Below, piece by piece: positions 24,700 through 35,567 of a DNA stretch of 64,000 nucleotides (its first letter is position 1; each line of letters begins with the position of its first letter). The stretch is from NCBI RefSeq assembly GCF_018687715.1, contig NC_056754.1:11833501-11897500 (forward strand). Reading direction: 5' to 3'. This DNA is from Carya illinoinensis (Eukaryota > Streptophyta > Magnoliopsida > Fagales > Juglandaceae). The notes beneath the pieces were generated by a model. The model worked only from the letters and a program-made list of their open reading frames with translations. It made no database searches and was not told where the DNA came from. Both the position numbers and the translations under genes were made by a program.

Positions 24700-24845
24700 G
24701 TTTCCGGTGGGATATTCTTTGATAAGTGTGGATGCACCCGGTCAACAATATTACACCGGCGACAAAGGCCTTGATCACGAACACGATGATCGAGATGTCC
24801 TTCTCCAGATACAAAAGCCGGAGTTCTCTAGCTATCCACTGGCAC
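24695..24845 (-). pseudogene. ZIP transporter fragment
   Basis: The minus strand encodes YLEKDISIIVFVIKAF and VAGVILLTGCIH, a clear counterpart of residues ~90-113 of the intact ZIP gene 5 kb away ([22 protein letters not shown]). Homology stops on both sides, and a frame change is needed upstream (LRTPAF/LRLLYLEKD). The right side ends shortly before the solo LTR at 24908. It is probably a remnant of a tandem ZIP copy. Confidence 0.7.
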
Positions 24846-25307
24846 GGCTTCTAATTATATATACGGGTTAAGTTATCATGAAAGTTCACCACCATGGTCG
24901 TGGAGGCTGACTCGAGTTCGAATGTGCTTCCAAGTGCAGAAGTGTCAAGTTGTATCAAGGATAAGTCCAGGATCGTATTCCACAGGGACAAAGGGTTATC
25001 AGAGCATATACGGGATTTTTGGGGTAACATGGTGTCGATTATAAGAGATGAAAATAAAATTAAAATGCAATGCAAAAAGATAATCGAAATTGAAATTGGA
25101 AAAACAAATTAACGAACGCTTGGGTTGGGTATGGGACTCTCTTTATTTCGGATTCCAGATAATTTTCTCGATTACCAATCCAGTCAAGGCATTGATAAAC
25201 GGAAGATAAAACGGTTAAGCTCAAGTTTTGCAATATTTTCCTAAGGGATTTTCTATTTTACTAGCCGAACACACATTAACAAACAAACGAGAGAAGCCTT
25301 GATAATT

Positions 25308-25443
25308 TCAAGCTTTTGTTGTACCTTACGTCAACAACAAAACAAGAGCAAGAGCTTCAATCTCTTTTTTTTTTAATCCAAAACAAATCACGTCTCATTC
25401 AAGCTTTTGTTGTGCCTTACGTCAACAACAAAACAAGAGCAAG
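25308..25443. repeat. 46-bp direct repeat in U5 part of the solo LTR
   Basis: CAAGCTTTTGTTGT-CCTTACGTCAACAACAAAACAAGAGCAAG occurs at about 25308-25351 and 25400-25443 with one mismatch. Each copy contains the short inverted pair TTGTTGT/ACAACAA. Confidence 0.8.
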
Positions 25444-26500
25444 AACCGTAATCTATTTTCTATTTAAATCCGACTAGTAATATAGTGAAATCAACAATCA
25501 ATCACAAAATATTGCATCGATCTAGAATCCAAAAATAAATTAAATCTCATTCCACAACCCAAGTTTCTAAAATTAAAACGAAATCAAAACTGAAACGTAA
25601 ATTGCGGAAAATAGAATGAAGATCAATCATGAAAAATAAAACGAAGAAACAGCTGAATAAAAATAAAGATACTGTCTAAAACGAAAATGAAATAAAACTG
25701 CTGCAACACCGAATGAAAATGAAAGTAAGTCATAAAATGAATCAAACTGAAATGATAAAACGAATGGAAAAAGACTAAGGTTTCGAGGATCCGTTTAATA
25801 ATTTATAATAGTGTTTCCGATTGATTTACTTCAATTAAACTAGAATAACGATTCTGTTTAATTGGTAGATTTAGCATTTAAGATCGAGAAAAACAGACGC
25901 TTATGATTGAGCGTGAACGATTGATTTAAAACATTTACAAATCTATTTGAATACCACAGGGATTCCTCAAGCATTCACTGTATTCGGAAATCACAATGAA
26001 TCAAGACGAGTATATAGATAATCAAATTACCCAAATAAAATCTTTCAATCAATCAAGCTCGCAAAATAGATTTTACGTCGATTCGGAAACAATATGTAAA
26101 TCATTAAATTTCACCTCTAACCTTAGTATGAAAATTTAGCCAAACATATTTATTACAAATACTATAGAAATATTGTTCAGGATAAAAATAAAATACAATG
26201 TAACCACACAATAACATAAAACTGAAAAGAAAATAAAATAAAATAAAAGTTACAACTCCAAACATTATCCATGATAATATTAAGATAAAACTCAAGCTAA
26301 AATGAAAATTAGATCATAAAAACAGGAAATTGAATGAAAAAGAAAACTACTCCACTCTTTGCTTAAACGAAAAAGAAAAACAAATGAAGGAAAATAAATA
26401 AAACCTAAGCTAAGCTACTCTACAAAATGAAAGAAAACAAAACAAACTTCAAAGCCAAAACTCTAAGCTACTCCACCACTCTCCATAACTCCTCAACCGG

Positions 26501-26512
26501 TCTCAATTTATA
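26501..26512 (-). promoter_or_regulatory. TATA box of the solo LTR
   Basis: TATAAATTGAGA on the minus strand sits between the U3 repeats and the R-U5 part. The TATA boxes of the related LTRs at 50421, 60009 and 63615 are in the equivalent place. Confidence 0.5.
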
Positions 26513-26537
26513 GCAAAAGATTCAATGGCCGAATGAC

Positions 26538-26778
26538 TCCACTTGCCTCTTGAAAATCATTTAATTGGTTGTTTAATCTTGCACCCACCGGTTCCACTCT
26601 TCCACCAATTTTATTCCACTAACCGGTCCCTCTCTCTTTGTCATCTCTATCCTTTTTCTACTTCAGAACTTGCCTCTTTCTATAGCAGAAAAATCAATGT
26701 GTCGTCCCTCTCCACTTGCCTCTTGAAGAATCAATCAATTGGTTGTTTAATCTTGCACCCACCGGTTCCACTCTTCAA
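26538..26778. repeat. ~70-bp direct repeat next to the solo LTR TATA box
   Basis: CCACTTGCCTCTTGAA-AATCA-TTAATTGGTTGTTTAATCTTGCACCCACCGGTTCCACTCTTC-type sequence is present at about 26538-26603 and again at about 26709-26776. In the promoter direction (minus strand) both lie just upstream of the TATA box. Confidence 0.8.
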
Positions 26779-27239
26779 TCATGCATTGAATAATTAATCC
26801 TAGCCAACTACTCCACTTGCTGCCTTTGATCCTTTCTTTCCTTTAAACCATTCGGCACTTTCTTTCTCTACCAAACCAACCCCACACATCACTTCTATAT
26901 TCATGCATTCACTTTCAGCGACTCCACTCTCTCTTCATCTTAGGATAATTAACTAATAAAGGCTAAACACAACAGCCCCACATCAATTGTTCTCCTCCAT
27001 CACGGATGATCTCTTCAATCACCTCTCAACCGATTGCTGCCTCTCTTTCCAGCACAACTCACCAGCTCCAATATCACCACTCTCTTCCGTCCATCGTGCT
27101 TGTGTGCTGCTTCCAATTTCTTTAATGAGGGGCCCATGTTTCTTCTTTCACTTTCAGCTCATTTTCCATCTTCTCGGCTGGCTGCTCTTTCCTTTAATGA
27201 ATTCAGCTAGCTGCCCCACACATCACTCCTCCTTCGGCT

Positions 27240-28080
27240 CTTCAATGTCTTTCAGCTAATATCCTTTCCGTGTGAGTGGCTGTGTTGCAATGATGTGTTT
27301 GTTTGGGTCCCATGCATGGTTGCTGTCCAAATGCTTTCTGCAGCTTGGTGTGATCCGAATGAGTTGAGTGATGATTGCTTCTGTCGTGTGTAGCTGAATG
27401 TGTGCTGTCCGAAGCTTGTGTGAGCTGCTTGCATGCATGTGCTGCTGTCGTGTGTATCCTTTGCTGCACTTGTGCATGTGTGAGTGTCATGTGAGCTGCA
27501 TGTGTGAGGTGTCAAAGCTGGTCTGCTGTGCATGTTCATAGTCTGTCCGTGTGTTGCATGGTGGGTGTTACTTTTCTGCTGCTCTTTGGTAAGCTGTCCG
27601 AATGTGTTTGTGTGAGTTGAGTGCTGCGTGTGAGCTGGTGTGAGTGTTCCTGCATGGTCCGAATGATCTTCTTTTGCTGTCCATGTGTTTTTCCTCTGCT
27701 GCATGTGTTTTCCTGCTGCTTTATTCCTGCATGTCCGAATGCTTGTGTTTCTGCTGTCCACGTGATTTTGCTGTGTTGTTGTTTGTCCCACGTGATTATG
27801 TTTTCTGTGCTGACCATGTTACTTTTCTGCTTGTCCGAATGATGATGCTTGCTGGCTGAATGTTTTGCTGTCATTCCATGTGCTTGTTTGCTTGAGTTGC
27901 TTCGTGTGAGTCCCATGCATGTGTGTGGTTTGTTGAGTGCTTCGTGTGAGCTGCTTGCATGTGAGCTGGTGTGTAGCTGTCCGAATCTTGTGTGAGCTGC
28001 ATGTGGTTTGTGTTGAGTGATGATTGCTGCATGTGAGTGGGCTGTCCATGTGCTGCTGCATGTGAACTTGTTGCCTTAAG
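27240..28080. repeat. Degenerate TGCATGTGTGAG / GTCCGAATG repeat tract in U3 of the solo LTR
   Basis: About 840 bp is built from two short interleaved phrases, GTGTGAGCTGCTTGCATG and GCTGTCCGAATGcTTGTG, in irregular order. The long T/H/Q/S-rich open frames on the minus strand are by-products of this composition. It fills the U3 region upstream of the promoter. Confidence 0.7.
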
Positions 28081-29053
28081 TTCCAGCTTTTCTTTCTTTC
28101 ACTTTCGGCTGCCCCTCCTTTCTTTAATGATGCTCTTTTCTTTTTTTCTTTATCCAACTCCCCACCGAAATTTCTCTATGTCCAGCATTATCAACATCTA
28201 TAATTCTGTCTACTTGGATGCTCTCGTTGAAAGACATTAAAACATCTTGCACACACACCAATCATTAGTAGAATCCACATTAATTATTCTCCATACTACC
28301 GAATAAACCAAAAACAAAGGCGGCTAGCTATATCTAGAATTCCCCAACCCAATTGCAGCTTGCTTTCTGTAATTTGTGTTCTTCCTCCTCCATTGTATCA
28401 CAAAGTGTCGCACCCCTTGTCTCTGGCAAACATGCTGCAAACATCCCACAACATCCTATTGCCAACTACTTTGATTGTCGTTCAAACAGTGCAGCAAGAA
28501 AGCCTCCTCAGAACCTGTAGACAAAAACAAAACAAAAAAAAACTAACTAACCCTAACAATTCTCTCTTTTGAATTTTATTTAAACTGAAAATAAGAAAGA
28601 AAGAAATAACACTCAAAAATAAATTATCAAAAACAGACTATATATATGTGAGGAAATATTGTCCAATTACATCATAGTTGTAAAATTAAGCATAAACATG
28701 ATATTAATCTATTAAACAATCGCAACTCGTATTTATGCTTATTATCTATTTTTCCATCTAAAACCAATAATAATATCATGAAGAATTTAAAATATATTGG
28801 TTTTAAATAGCTAAAATATGCAATATTTCGGCTCAATCAGAGGCCCTTCAAACTCCAAAGCCCTTCATGGTTGTTGAGGCCATGAAGGGGGAGGATCGCT
28901 TCGACCTCCATGGCCATGGTCGTGGCCACAGCCATCGATCAGTTCTTTTATGTCTTTAAAATAATGATAGTCTCTTTTTGTTCGCAGGATGGAAAGATTG
29001 ATTAGACATCTCAACGGATAGTCTCTTTTCTCAACCGCGTGGTACACCTGTTA

Positions 29054-29305
29054 TGTTGGTTTTAAGAAAACAGAACACTGTAAAAACAGAGGAGAACTTC
29101 AACCAACACTTGTTTGATTGATTCTAAATATGTTCTACGTATGCCATAAACCAAATACAACTTATAAGTAATCTTGAAACAATAAGCAACTAATGACAGA
29201 TAGTTCCAAAGCAAGACATTAATAGAGTTGGCTAAAAACAACAAAAGGCTAAAAATAGAGTTTATTGAAAAACTGCATCAGCATCAATGTGCAGCAGCTT
29301 CAATA
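29054..29305 (-). repeat. Copia 3' LTR
   Basis: 252 bp, preceded on the minus strand by the purine-rich tract AAGGAGGAG, the expected plus-strand primer. The pol stop codon (29300-29302) falls within the first bases of the LTR. Confidence 0.95.
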
Positions 29306-32300
29306 CTCCTCCTTGATGCATTTTTCTGAAACTCCAAGCATCATACGCAGCTTCTGAAATTTGTCTCTAGGAAGTGCCTTTGTAAAGATGTCAGCCATTT
29401 GTTCTTCTGACTTACAAAATTTAAGCTTAATTTCTCCTTTGGCAGCAACTTCTCTTAGATAGTGATACTTGATTGCTATGTGCTTAGTTCGGCTATGATA
29501 AATTGGATTCTTGGCCATTGCAATTGCTGACTTATTATCACAGAAAATCTCAACTGGAAGTTGTTGCTTTGCTCCCATATCTTCAAGTATTCTAGTCAGC
29601 CATATAGCTTGATTTACAGCATTGGCAGCAGCAACATACTCTGCTTCTGCTGTAGATTGAGCCACAGATCCTTGTTTCTTCGAGCCCCATGAAAAAACAC
29701 CTGATCCCAGATTGAAACAATATCCTGAAGTGCTCTTCATATCATCAATTGAACCAGCCCAATCACTATCTGTATATCCAATTAATTTTGAATAAGAACA
29801 CGGCTTAAACAAAATGCCAAACTTCAAAGTGCCTTGAACATATCTCAGCACCCTTTTTGCAGCACCAAAATGGACTTGACTGGGATTTTGCATAAACCTA
29901 GACAACATGCTTGTAGCAAACATGAGATCAGGTCGTGTAGAAGTGAGGTACAACAAACTTCCAATCAAACTTCTATAAGCAGCACCATCAGCCAATTTTC
30001 CCCCATCTTCTTTCTTGAATTTCTCATTTGCAATTAAAGGAGTTGCCACTGATTTGCAATCAGACATATTGAACTTCTTAAGCAAATCTTCAGCATACTT
30101 CTTTTGAGAAATAAAAATGCCATCATCTTGACATACTTCCATACCAAGAAAGTAATGCATTAAACCCAAATCACTCATTTCAAAAGACTTCATCATCTCT
30201 AGCTTGAATTCTTCAATCATCTTTGAGTCATTTCCAGTTATGATCAAATCATCAACATATAAGGAGACTATGAGCAGATTTTTACCTTTGATTTGAACAT
30301 AAAGTGTAGGTTCACTCACACTTTTCTTGAAGCCTTGTTCTCCAAAGTAACCATCGATCTTGCTATACCATGCTCTAGGTGCTTGTTTAAGCCCATATAG
30401 AGCTTTTTTTAGTCTAAACACCTTGTCATCTTTCTTCTTGAAGCCTTCGGGTTGCTCCACATACACTTCCTCTTCAAGTTCTCCATTGAGGAAAGCTAAT
30501 TTAACATCAAGTTGAGAGATCTTCCAACTCCTTTGAGCTGCTAGTGCAACAACAGTTCTGATGGTGTCCAATCGAGCTACTGGAGCATAGGTTTCATTGA
30601 AATCAATCCCAGGCTGTTGTGAGTACCCTTTAGCAACCAATCTTGCTTTGCATTTCTTTAATGACCCATCAGGATTAAGCTTCCTTTTGTAAATCCATTT
30701 AACTCCAATGATTTCTTTGCTGTCTGGACGAGGAACAAGCTCCCAGGTATTGTTCTTTTCAATCATCTTAATCTCCTCCTTCATTGCATCAACCCAAACT
30801 GATTCTTTCACAGCAGCTGCATAATTTTCAGGTTCCAAAGAGGTATAGTTGCAAGATTCATAAATTTCACTTAGAGATCTTAACCTTCTAGGAGGTGACT
30901 CGGGTGAAGATTGATCTGAAACTTCAAAGTTGCTATCATAACTTTGTGCTGAAGTTGGTGTTGCTGGCTGATTATCTTCATCATTTTCCATCCTCACTTC
31001 AGGTTCTTCAGTTTCTGGTATAGTCAATGGCTGATTTGAGTCTTCATCTTTCTCCCAACTCAAGGTTGAGTGTTCATCAAACACCACATCTCTACTGGTT
31101 ACCAGCTCCTAAGTTTTTAAATTGAAGACTCTATATCCTTTGGATTGAGAGCTGTATCCAAGGAAAATTCCCTTTACTGACTTTTCTTCTAACTTGTGCC
31201 TTTTTTACTCAGGGACATGGATATAACAAATACATCCAAAAATTTTTAGATGCTCAGCAGTAGGTTTGATCCCACTCCAAGCTTCAATGGGAGTTAAATT
31301 TTTCACAGCTTTTGTAGGACATCTATTCAAGAGATACACAGCTGTGTTAACAACTTCAGCCCAGAACTTTTTAGGGAGTCCTTTTGCCATTAGCATAGAC
31401 CTGGCCATCTCCATAACAGTCCTATTTTTCCTCTCAGAGACTCCATTTTGTTGTGGAGTATAGGCAACAGTCAACTGGTGTTCCAACCCTTCATTTTTGC
31501 AAAACTCATCAAACTTTTTAGAGTTAAACTCAGTGCCTCTATCACTTCTCAAAGTTTTGAGTTTTCTGCCACTTTGGTTCTCAACAAGCAATTTAAATTT
31601 CTTAAAAATTTCAAATACTTCTGATTTTTCTTTGAGAAAGTACACCCAAGTCATTCTAGAAAGATCATCAATAAACAAGATGAAGTACCTGTTTTGACTT
31701 TGTGAAGGAGTTCTCATAGGACCACATAAATCTGTATGCACAAGTTCCAAAATTGTTTTGGCTCTCCATGCTTCTCCTTTTGGAAAGGATTCTCTATGTT
31801 GTTTTCCCAACATGCAACCTTCACACACGGCCATATTTTGATCTAGGAGAGGTAAGTTTCTCATCATATTTTTTTGATTTAACAACCTTAGTGCATTAAG
31901 GTTATAATGTCCAAACCTTTGATGCCATAAGGTAGTTTCATCATTTTTAACCACAAGAGCCTTTGGGTTTGCCAATAGATAGGAAAATTTCTCCCATTTT
32001 CCCATCTTCACTTCAGCCACCACATGATTGTTGTTCTTTATATCGTAAATAGTGCACTGATCATCTTCAAAGTGAAGGGTGTATCCATTTTGCATCATCT
32101 GTCCAACACTTAGCAGACTTTGATCAAGGCTTGGAACTAACAACACATCATTTATAAATCTGGTTCCCCTTATTGGTTTCCAAAGCTTACTGTACCTTTC
32201 CCTCTTGCCTCCACTTCAAGATCACCATTTCCGAGTTTGATTTTTACCTTAACAGAATCATCAATCCAAGAAAATAGACTTGAATCTGGTGTCATGTGGT

Positions 32301-32337
32301 TGCTACAGCCACTATCGAGAACCATTCTCTTTTTTGT
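29300..32337 (-). pseudogene. Copia protease-integrase-RT-RNase H, broken by frameshifts and two stops
   Basis: After the knuckle the protease motif VLDSGCSNHMT needs a frame change (near 32320), and another change is needed near 32160. From 32146 the frame is constant: integrase zinc region (HQRFGH...CEGCMLGK), DDE core (VHTDLCGP, LRSDRGTEF, NGVSERKNRT), then RT ([25 protein letters not shown]) and RNase H ([29 protein letters not shown]). It is interrupted by TAA at 31205-31207 and by a TAG near 31110. Catalytic motifs are intact, but the polyprotein cannot be made as written. Confidence 0.92.
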
Positions 32338-33295
32338 TCAGTAGCCACTTGACAAGCATAAAACAACTGCTCTTTCCTTATCCTCTGTAAAATTTGCTTG
32401 TTGATTCTTGTCTTTAAACCTGCAATCCTTTTCTTCATGGCCAAACTTTTTGCAATTTGTACACTGAGCTTTGCCACGATGAAAGCAATTTTTCTCCAAA
32501 TGATTAGTTTTCTTGCAAATACCACAGGGTTGAAAAATTACCTTTTGTAGCATACTTTTTCTGATGACTTTCTCCATCTTTTGCCTTGCCTTTATACCCC
32601 TTTTTGAAATCCTTTTGCTTCTGATTTTTAAGATTGACTTTCAACTGAAATGCATTTTCAAGAGTAGCTTCATTCCTCCTGTCAAGCCTTTGTTCATGTG
32701 CTTGCAGAGAACCCATCAGTTCAGTAACTGAAAGTGTAGAGAGATCCCGAGATTCTTCAATGGCAGCAACAATCGAGTCATATTTCTCAGTTAAACTAAT
32801 GAGGATCTTTTGTACGATTCTCTCATCAGTTATGGCCTCTCCATAAGCCCTCATTTGATTAACAACTTCAATGAGTTTTGAGCAATACTCTTTGGCAGTT
32901 ACAAAATCTTTCATTTTAAGATTCTCAAGCTCCCTTCTCAACCCTTGAAGCTTAATAGTTTTAACTTTGCTATTTCCTTGAAACTCAAGTTGTAAAATTT
33001 CCCATGCTTGTTTGGAAGTTGTAGCTCTCATTAGTCTTGGAAATATAGATTCACTTACAGCTTGTTGCAGAGTGAATAATGCCTTTGCATCCTTCTGTTT
33101 TTCCAGCTTGACTTGACTTGAAACTGAACCATCACCACTTGAGCTTTCACTAGCTGTTGGAACTCCAGACTCGATGACATCCCATAGATCAAGAGACAAG
33201 AACAAAGTCTTCATTTTTATGCTCCAGTAGTCATAATTTTCACCAGAAAAAATAGGAATTGAAGTGGATGAACTAGGGGCAGCCATTTTTCCCAA
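32338..33295 (-). pseudogene. Copia gag (DUF4219/UBN2 type) with CCHC knuckle, frameshifted
   Basis: Starts MGKMAAPSSSTSIPIFSG, then NYDYWSIKMKTLFLSLDLW and the helical UBN2 core (AKEYCSKLIEVVNQM). The frame breaks in a T5 run near 32547: the expected knuckle CTNCKKFGHEEKDC is in a neighbouring frame (32577-32338). The change looks like one extra T. Confidence 0.9.
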
Positions 33296-33322
33296 GAAGA
33301 TTAAACCTGCTCTGATGCCAAT

Positions 33323-33574
33323 TGTTGGTTTTAAGAAAACAGAACACTGTAAAAACAGAGGAGAACTTCAACCAACACTTGTTTGATTGATTCTAAATAT
33401 GTTCTACGTATGCCATAAACCAAATACAACTTATAAGTAATCTTGAAACAATAAGCAACTAATGACAGATAGTTCCAAAGCAAGACATTAATAGAGTTGG
33501 CTAAAAACAACAAAAGGCTAAAAATAGAGTTTATTGAAAAACTGCATCAGCATCAATGTGCAGCAGCTTCAATA
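33323..33574 (-). repeat. Copia 5' LTR
   Basis: 252 bp, identical to 29054-29305. Directly inside it (minus strand) lies ATTGGCATCAGAGCAGG. This matches the initiator-methionine tRNA primer site TGGTATCAGAGC at 11 of 12 positions. Confidence 0.95.
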
Positions 33575-34642
33575 TGTTATCTCCCACTTATTATATGCAA
33601 ACAATGTGATAGTTTTTGCCAATGCAAGTAAGAGATCTGTTCATGGTTTAATAGAGGTTATTAAAGACTATGAAAGATGGTCAGGTGAATGGGTAAATCA
33701 GGATCCGGAGAAGTCAGCAATTTTCTTTTCCAATCAGTTGAATCATAGGAGAAGGGGGAGATGTTGACAAAAAAGGGTTTCACGGAAGGTCATTTTCCTT
33801 TTACTTATTTGGGCGTACCAATTGTGGATGGTAAAGTAAAGGTGTGTCATTTTGATCCTCTGGTACAAAAATCAGCCAGAAGATTGCGGGGTGGAAGAGT
33901 AGATTGCTCTCACAACGGGGCAGGCTAATCCTATTGTGTCATTTTCTTTTGAGCATGCCGATACATCTTTTATCTGTGCTCCATGCCCCAAAGTCTGTGA
34001 TTCGGAAGGTGCACGGTTTATTTGCAACCTTTTTCTGGGGGTCTCAAGATGGTAAAGGAAAAAGAAAGTGGCAGGCATGGAAGAATATGTGTGTTCCTAT
34101 GGAGAAGGGTGGTAGTGGGGTAAGGGATTTAACTGAGGTGCAGCGGTCTCTTTTTATGAAGTTTGGATGGCAGTTAGTGAACCAGAATTCACTTTGGGCC
34201 AGGTTCTTTCACAAGAAATATGTTAAGTTAGGACATATTGTTTTAAGTATGACTACAGGTCTGGGTTGTCGATTTGGAAGGGTGTTTTGGAATGCCTTCC
34301 AGATATATTGAAAAATTCAAGATGGAAGGTCCGAGATGGTAGTGTTGTTGTGGTATGACAAGTTCCTTTGCTTGAGTCCGTTGTTTGAAGATGTCCCTAC
34401 GGTGGAGGATGCTCAAATCAGGCTGAAAGTAGTTCAGAATGAGTGGGATGTTGACAGGCTTCAGAACCTGTTGGGAAGTCAGAAGGCTCTTGCGGTGGTG
34501 GAGACGGTAGGAGCTTTGAGAAATGACAAGGATGTCTTATTGTGGCTACCTGGAATTTTTTCCTCAAAGTCGACCTAGGAGACTATTAGATTAAAGCTGC
34601 CGAAATTTCAATGGGCTAAATGGGTGTGACACAACCGGCCTC

Positions 34643-35567
34643 GTTTGTTTTTAAAAATAAAATAAGATAAGATAAAATCTTTTAGAAATATGTTAAAATG
34701 AGATGAAATTAGATAAAATATATGTTTATTTATAAAAATGAGATGAGATTAGTTTGACTTTGTTATAGTTAGTAATATGATAGGACTCACAAGTACTTAT
34801 AGTACTTTTTATAATATTTTATTTGTTTAACTGTTGGCCAGCTGCATGAAAGTTGTCACCACTTTCATGATTTCCGTATTTTAACATTTTTTTTTTACTA
34901 TTTGGTCAATTTTTTTGTATTTTTTTTTTTATTTTTTGCTACTTCCTCTGTTTATTTATTTATCAATGGTGCAATTTTTTTTTGTTGCTTCCTTTATTTA
35001 TTTAACTTATGTGTAAATATTTTTTTTAATCAAATATTTTGTTGCACGTTCGGTACAACTTTTACTTTTTTTGTAGTATGTATTCATATCAATATACTGT
35101 TTATTTAAAATATATTATTGGAGGGAAAATATTGAAATAATGTGAGATATGAGGAGATGAAAACTTGAGAAGAAATTTGAGATCTTTTGAGATGAAAACT
35201 GGTAGATCAAAATGTGTGTTTGTTTTAGTAAAACCTTTGACCGTATGAAAACTTTGAGAAGTTTTCAAAGTTTTGGTTTTCAGTTGCGAAAGCTAATCAA
35301 ATATTTCCTGCACATTTGGTACAACTTTTACTTTTTTTACAGTGTGTATTCATGTCAATATGCTGTTTATTTAAAATATATTATTGGAGCGAAAGTATTG
35401 AAATAAGGTGAGATCTGCAGAGATAAAAACTTGAGAAGAAATTTGAGATATTTTGAGATGAAAACTGGTAGATCAAAATGTGTGTTTGTTTTAGTAAAAC
35501 CTTTGATCGTACGAAAACTTTGAGAAGTTTTCAAAATTTTGAGTTTCAGTCGCGAAAGCAAACGAGT
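34643..35567. mobile_element. MITE-like insert with CTCGTTTG termini
   Basis: It begins CCTCGTTTGTTTTTAAAA and ends AAAGCAAACGAG, so an 8-base CTCGTTTG is inverted at the two ends and further T/A matches follow. It contains no coding sequence. It separates blocks of LINE-4, whose homology resumes with GTGAGGAATTTGGAAATTCC. The target duplication is not clear. Confidence 0.6.
35028..35559. repeat. Tandem duplication of ~266 bp inside the MITE-like insert
   Basis: Copy 1 (35028-35294) and copy 2 (35295-35559) both run from AATCAAATATTT through GGTACAACTTTTACTTTTTTT, TTTAAAATATATTATTGGAG and GAAAACTGGTAGATCAAAAT to GCGAAAGC. The copies differ at scattered positions, so the duplication is not recent. 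Confidence 0.85.

Larger units (their letters stand above)
24908..28839 (-). mobile_element. Gypsy solo LTR, 3.9 kb, with GAGGC target duplication
   Basis: On the minus strand the unit starts TGATTGAGCCGAAATATTGCAT at 28839 and ends ACTCGAGTCA at 24908. The 5-bp GAGGC occurs immediately outside both ends (24903-24907 and 28840-28844). Its start and end match the LTR of the full element at 50133-60853 (TGATTGAGCTTAATTATTGCAT ... GAGTCA), so it belongs to the same Athila/Tat-clade lineage. The R-U5 part also matches (CCCTGTGGA...CGAT...CTGCACTTGG). No internal element sequence is present, hence a solo LTR left by LTR-LTR recombination. Confidence 0.88.
29054..33574 (-). mobile_element. Copia LTR retrotransposon, complete, identical LTRs, TGTTA duplication
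   Basis: It is bounded by TGTTA at 29049-29053 and 33575-33579. The two 252-bp LTRs show no difference when compared base by base. On the minus strand it reads LTR, primer site, gag, protease, integrase, RT, RNase H, purine tract, LTR, which is copia order. The LTRs start TATTGAAG and end CCAACA, a non-canonical TA...CA pair. Identical LTRs imply recent insertion, yet the coding region has frameshifts and stops. Confidence 0.95.

Noticed and set aside
27252..28157. Long Thr/His/Gln/Ser-rich open frames on the minus strand
   Set aside because: They follow from the TGCATGTG/GTCCGAATG repeat composition, overlap each other in several frames, and show no protein homology.
28865..28935. His-rich CGHDHGHGG on the minus strand as another ZIP piece
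   Set aside because: The order relative to the 24.7-kb ZIP scrap is wrong for one gene, and the match is to low-complexity residues only.
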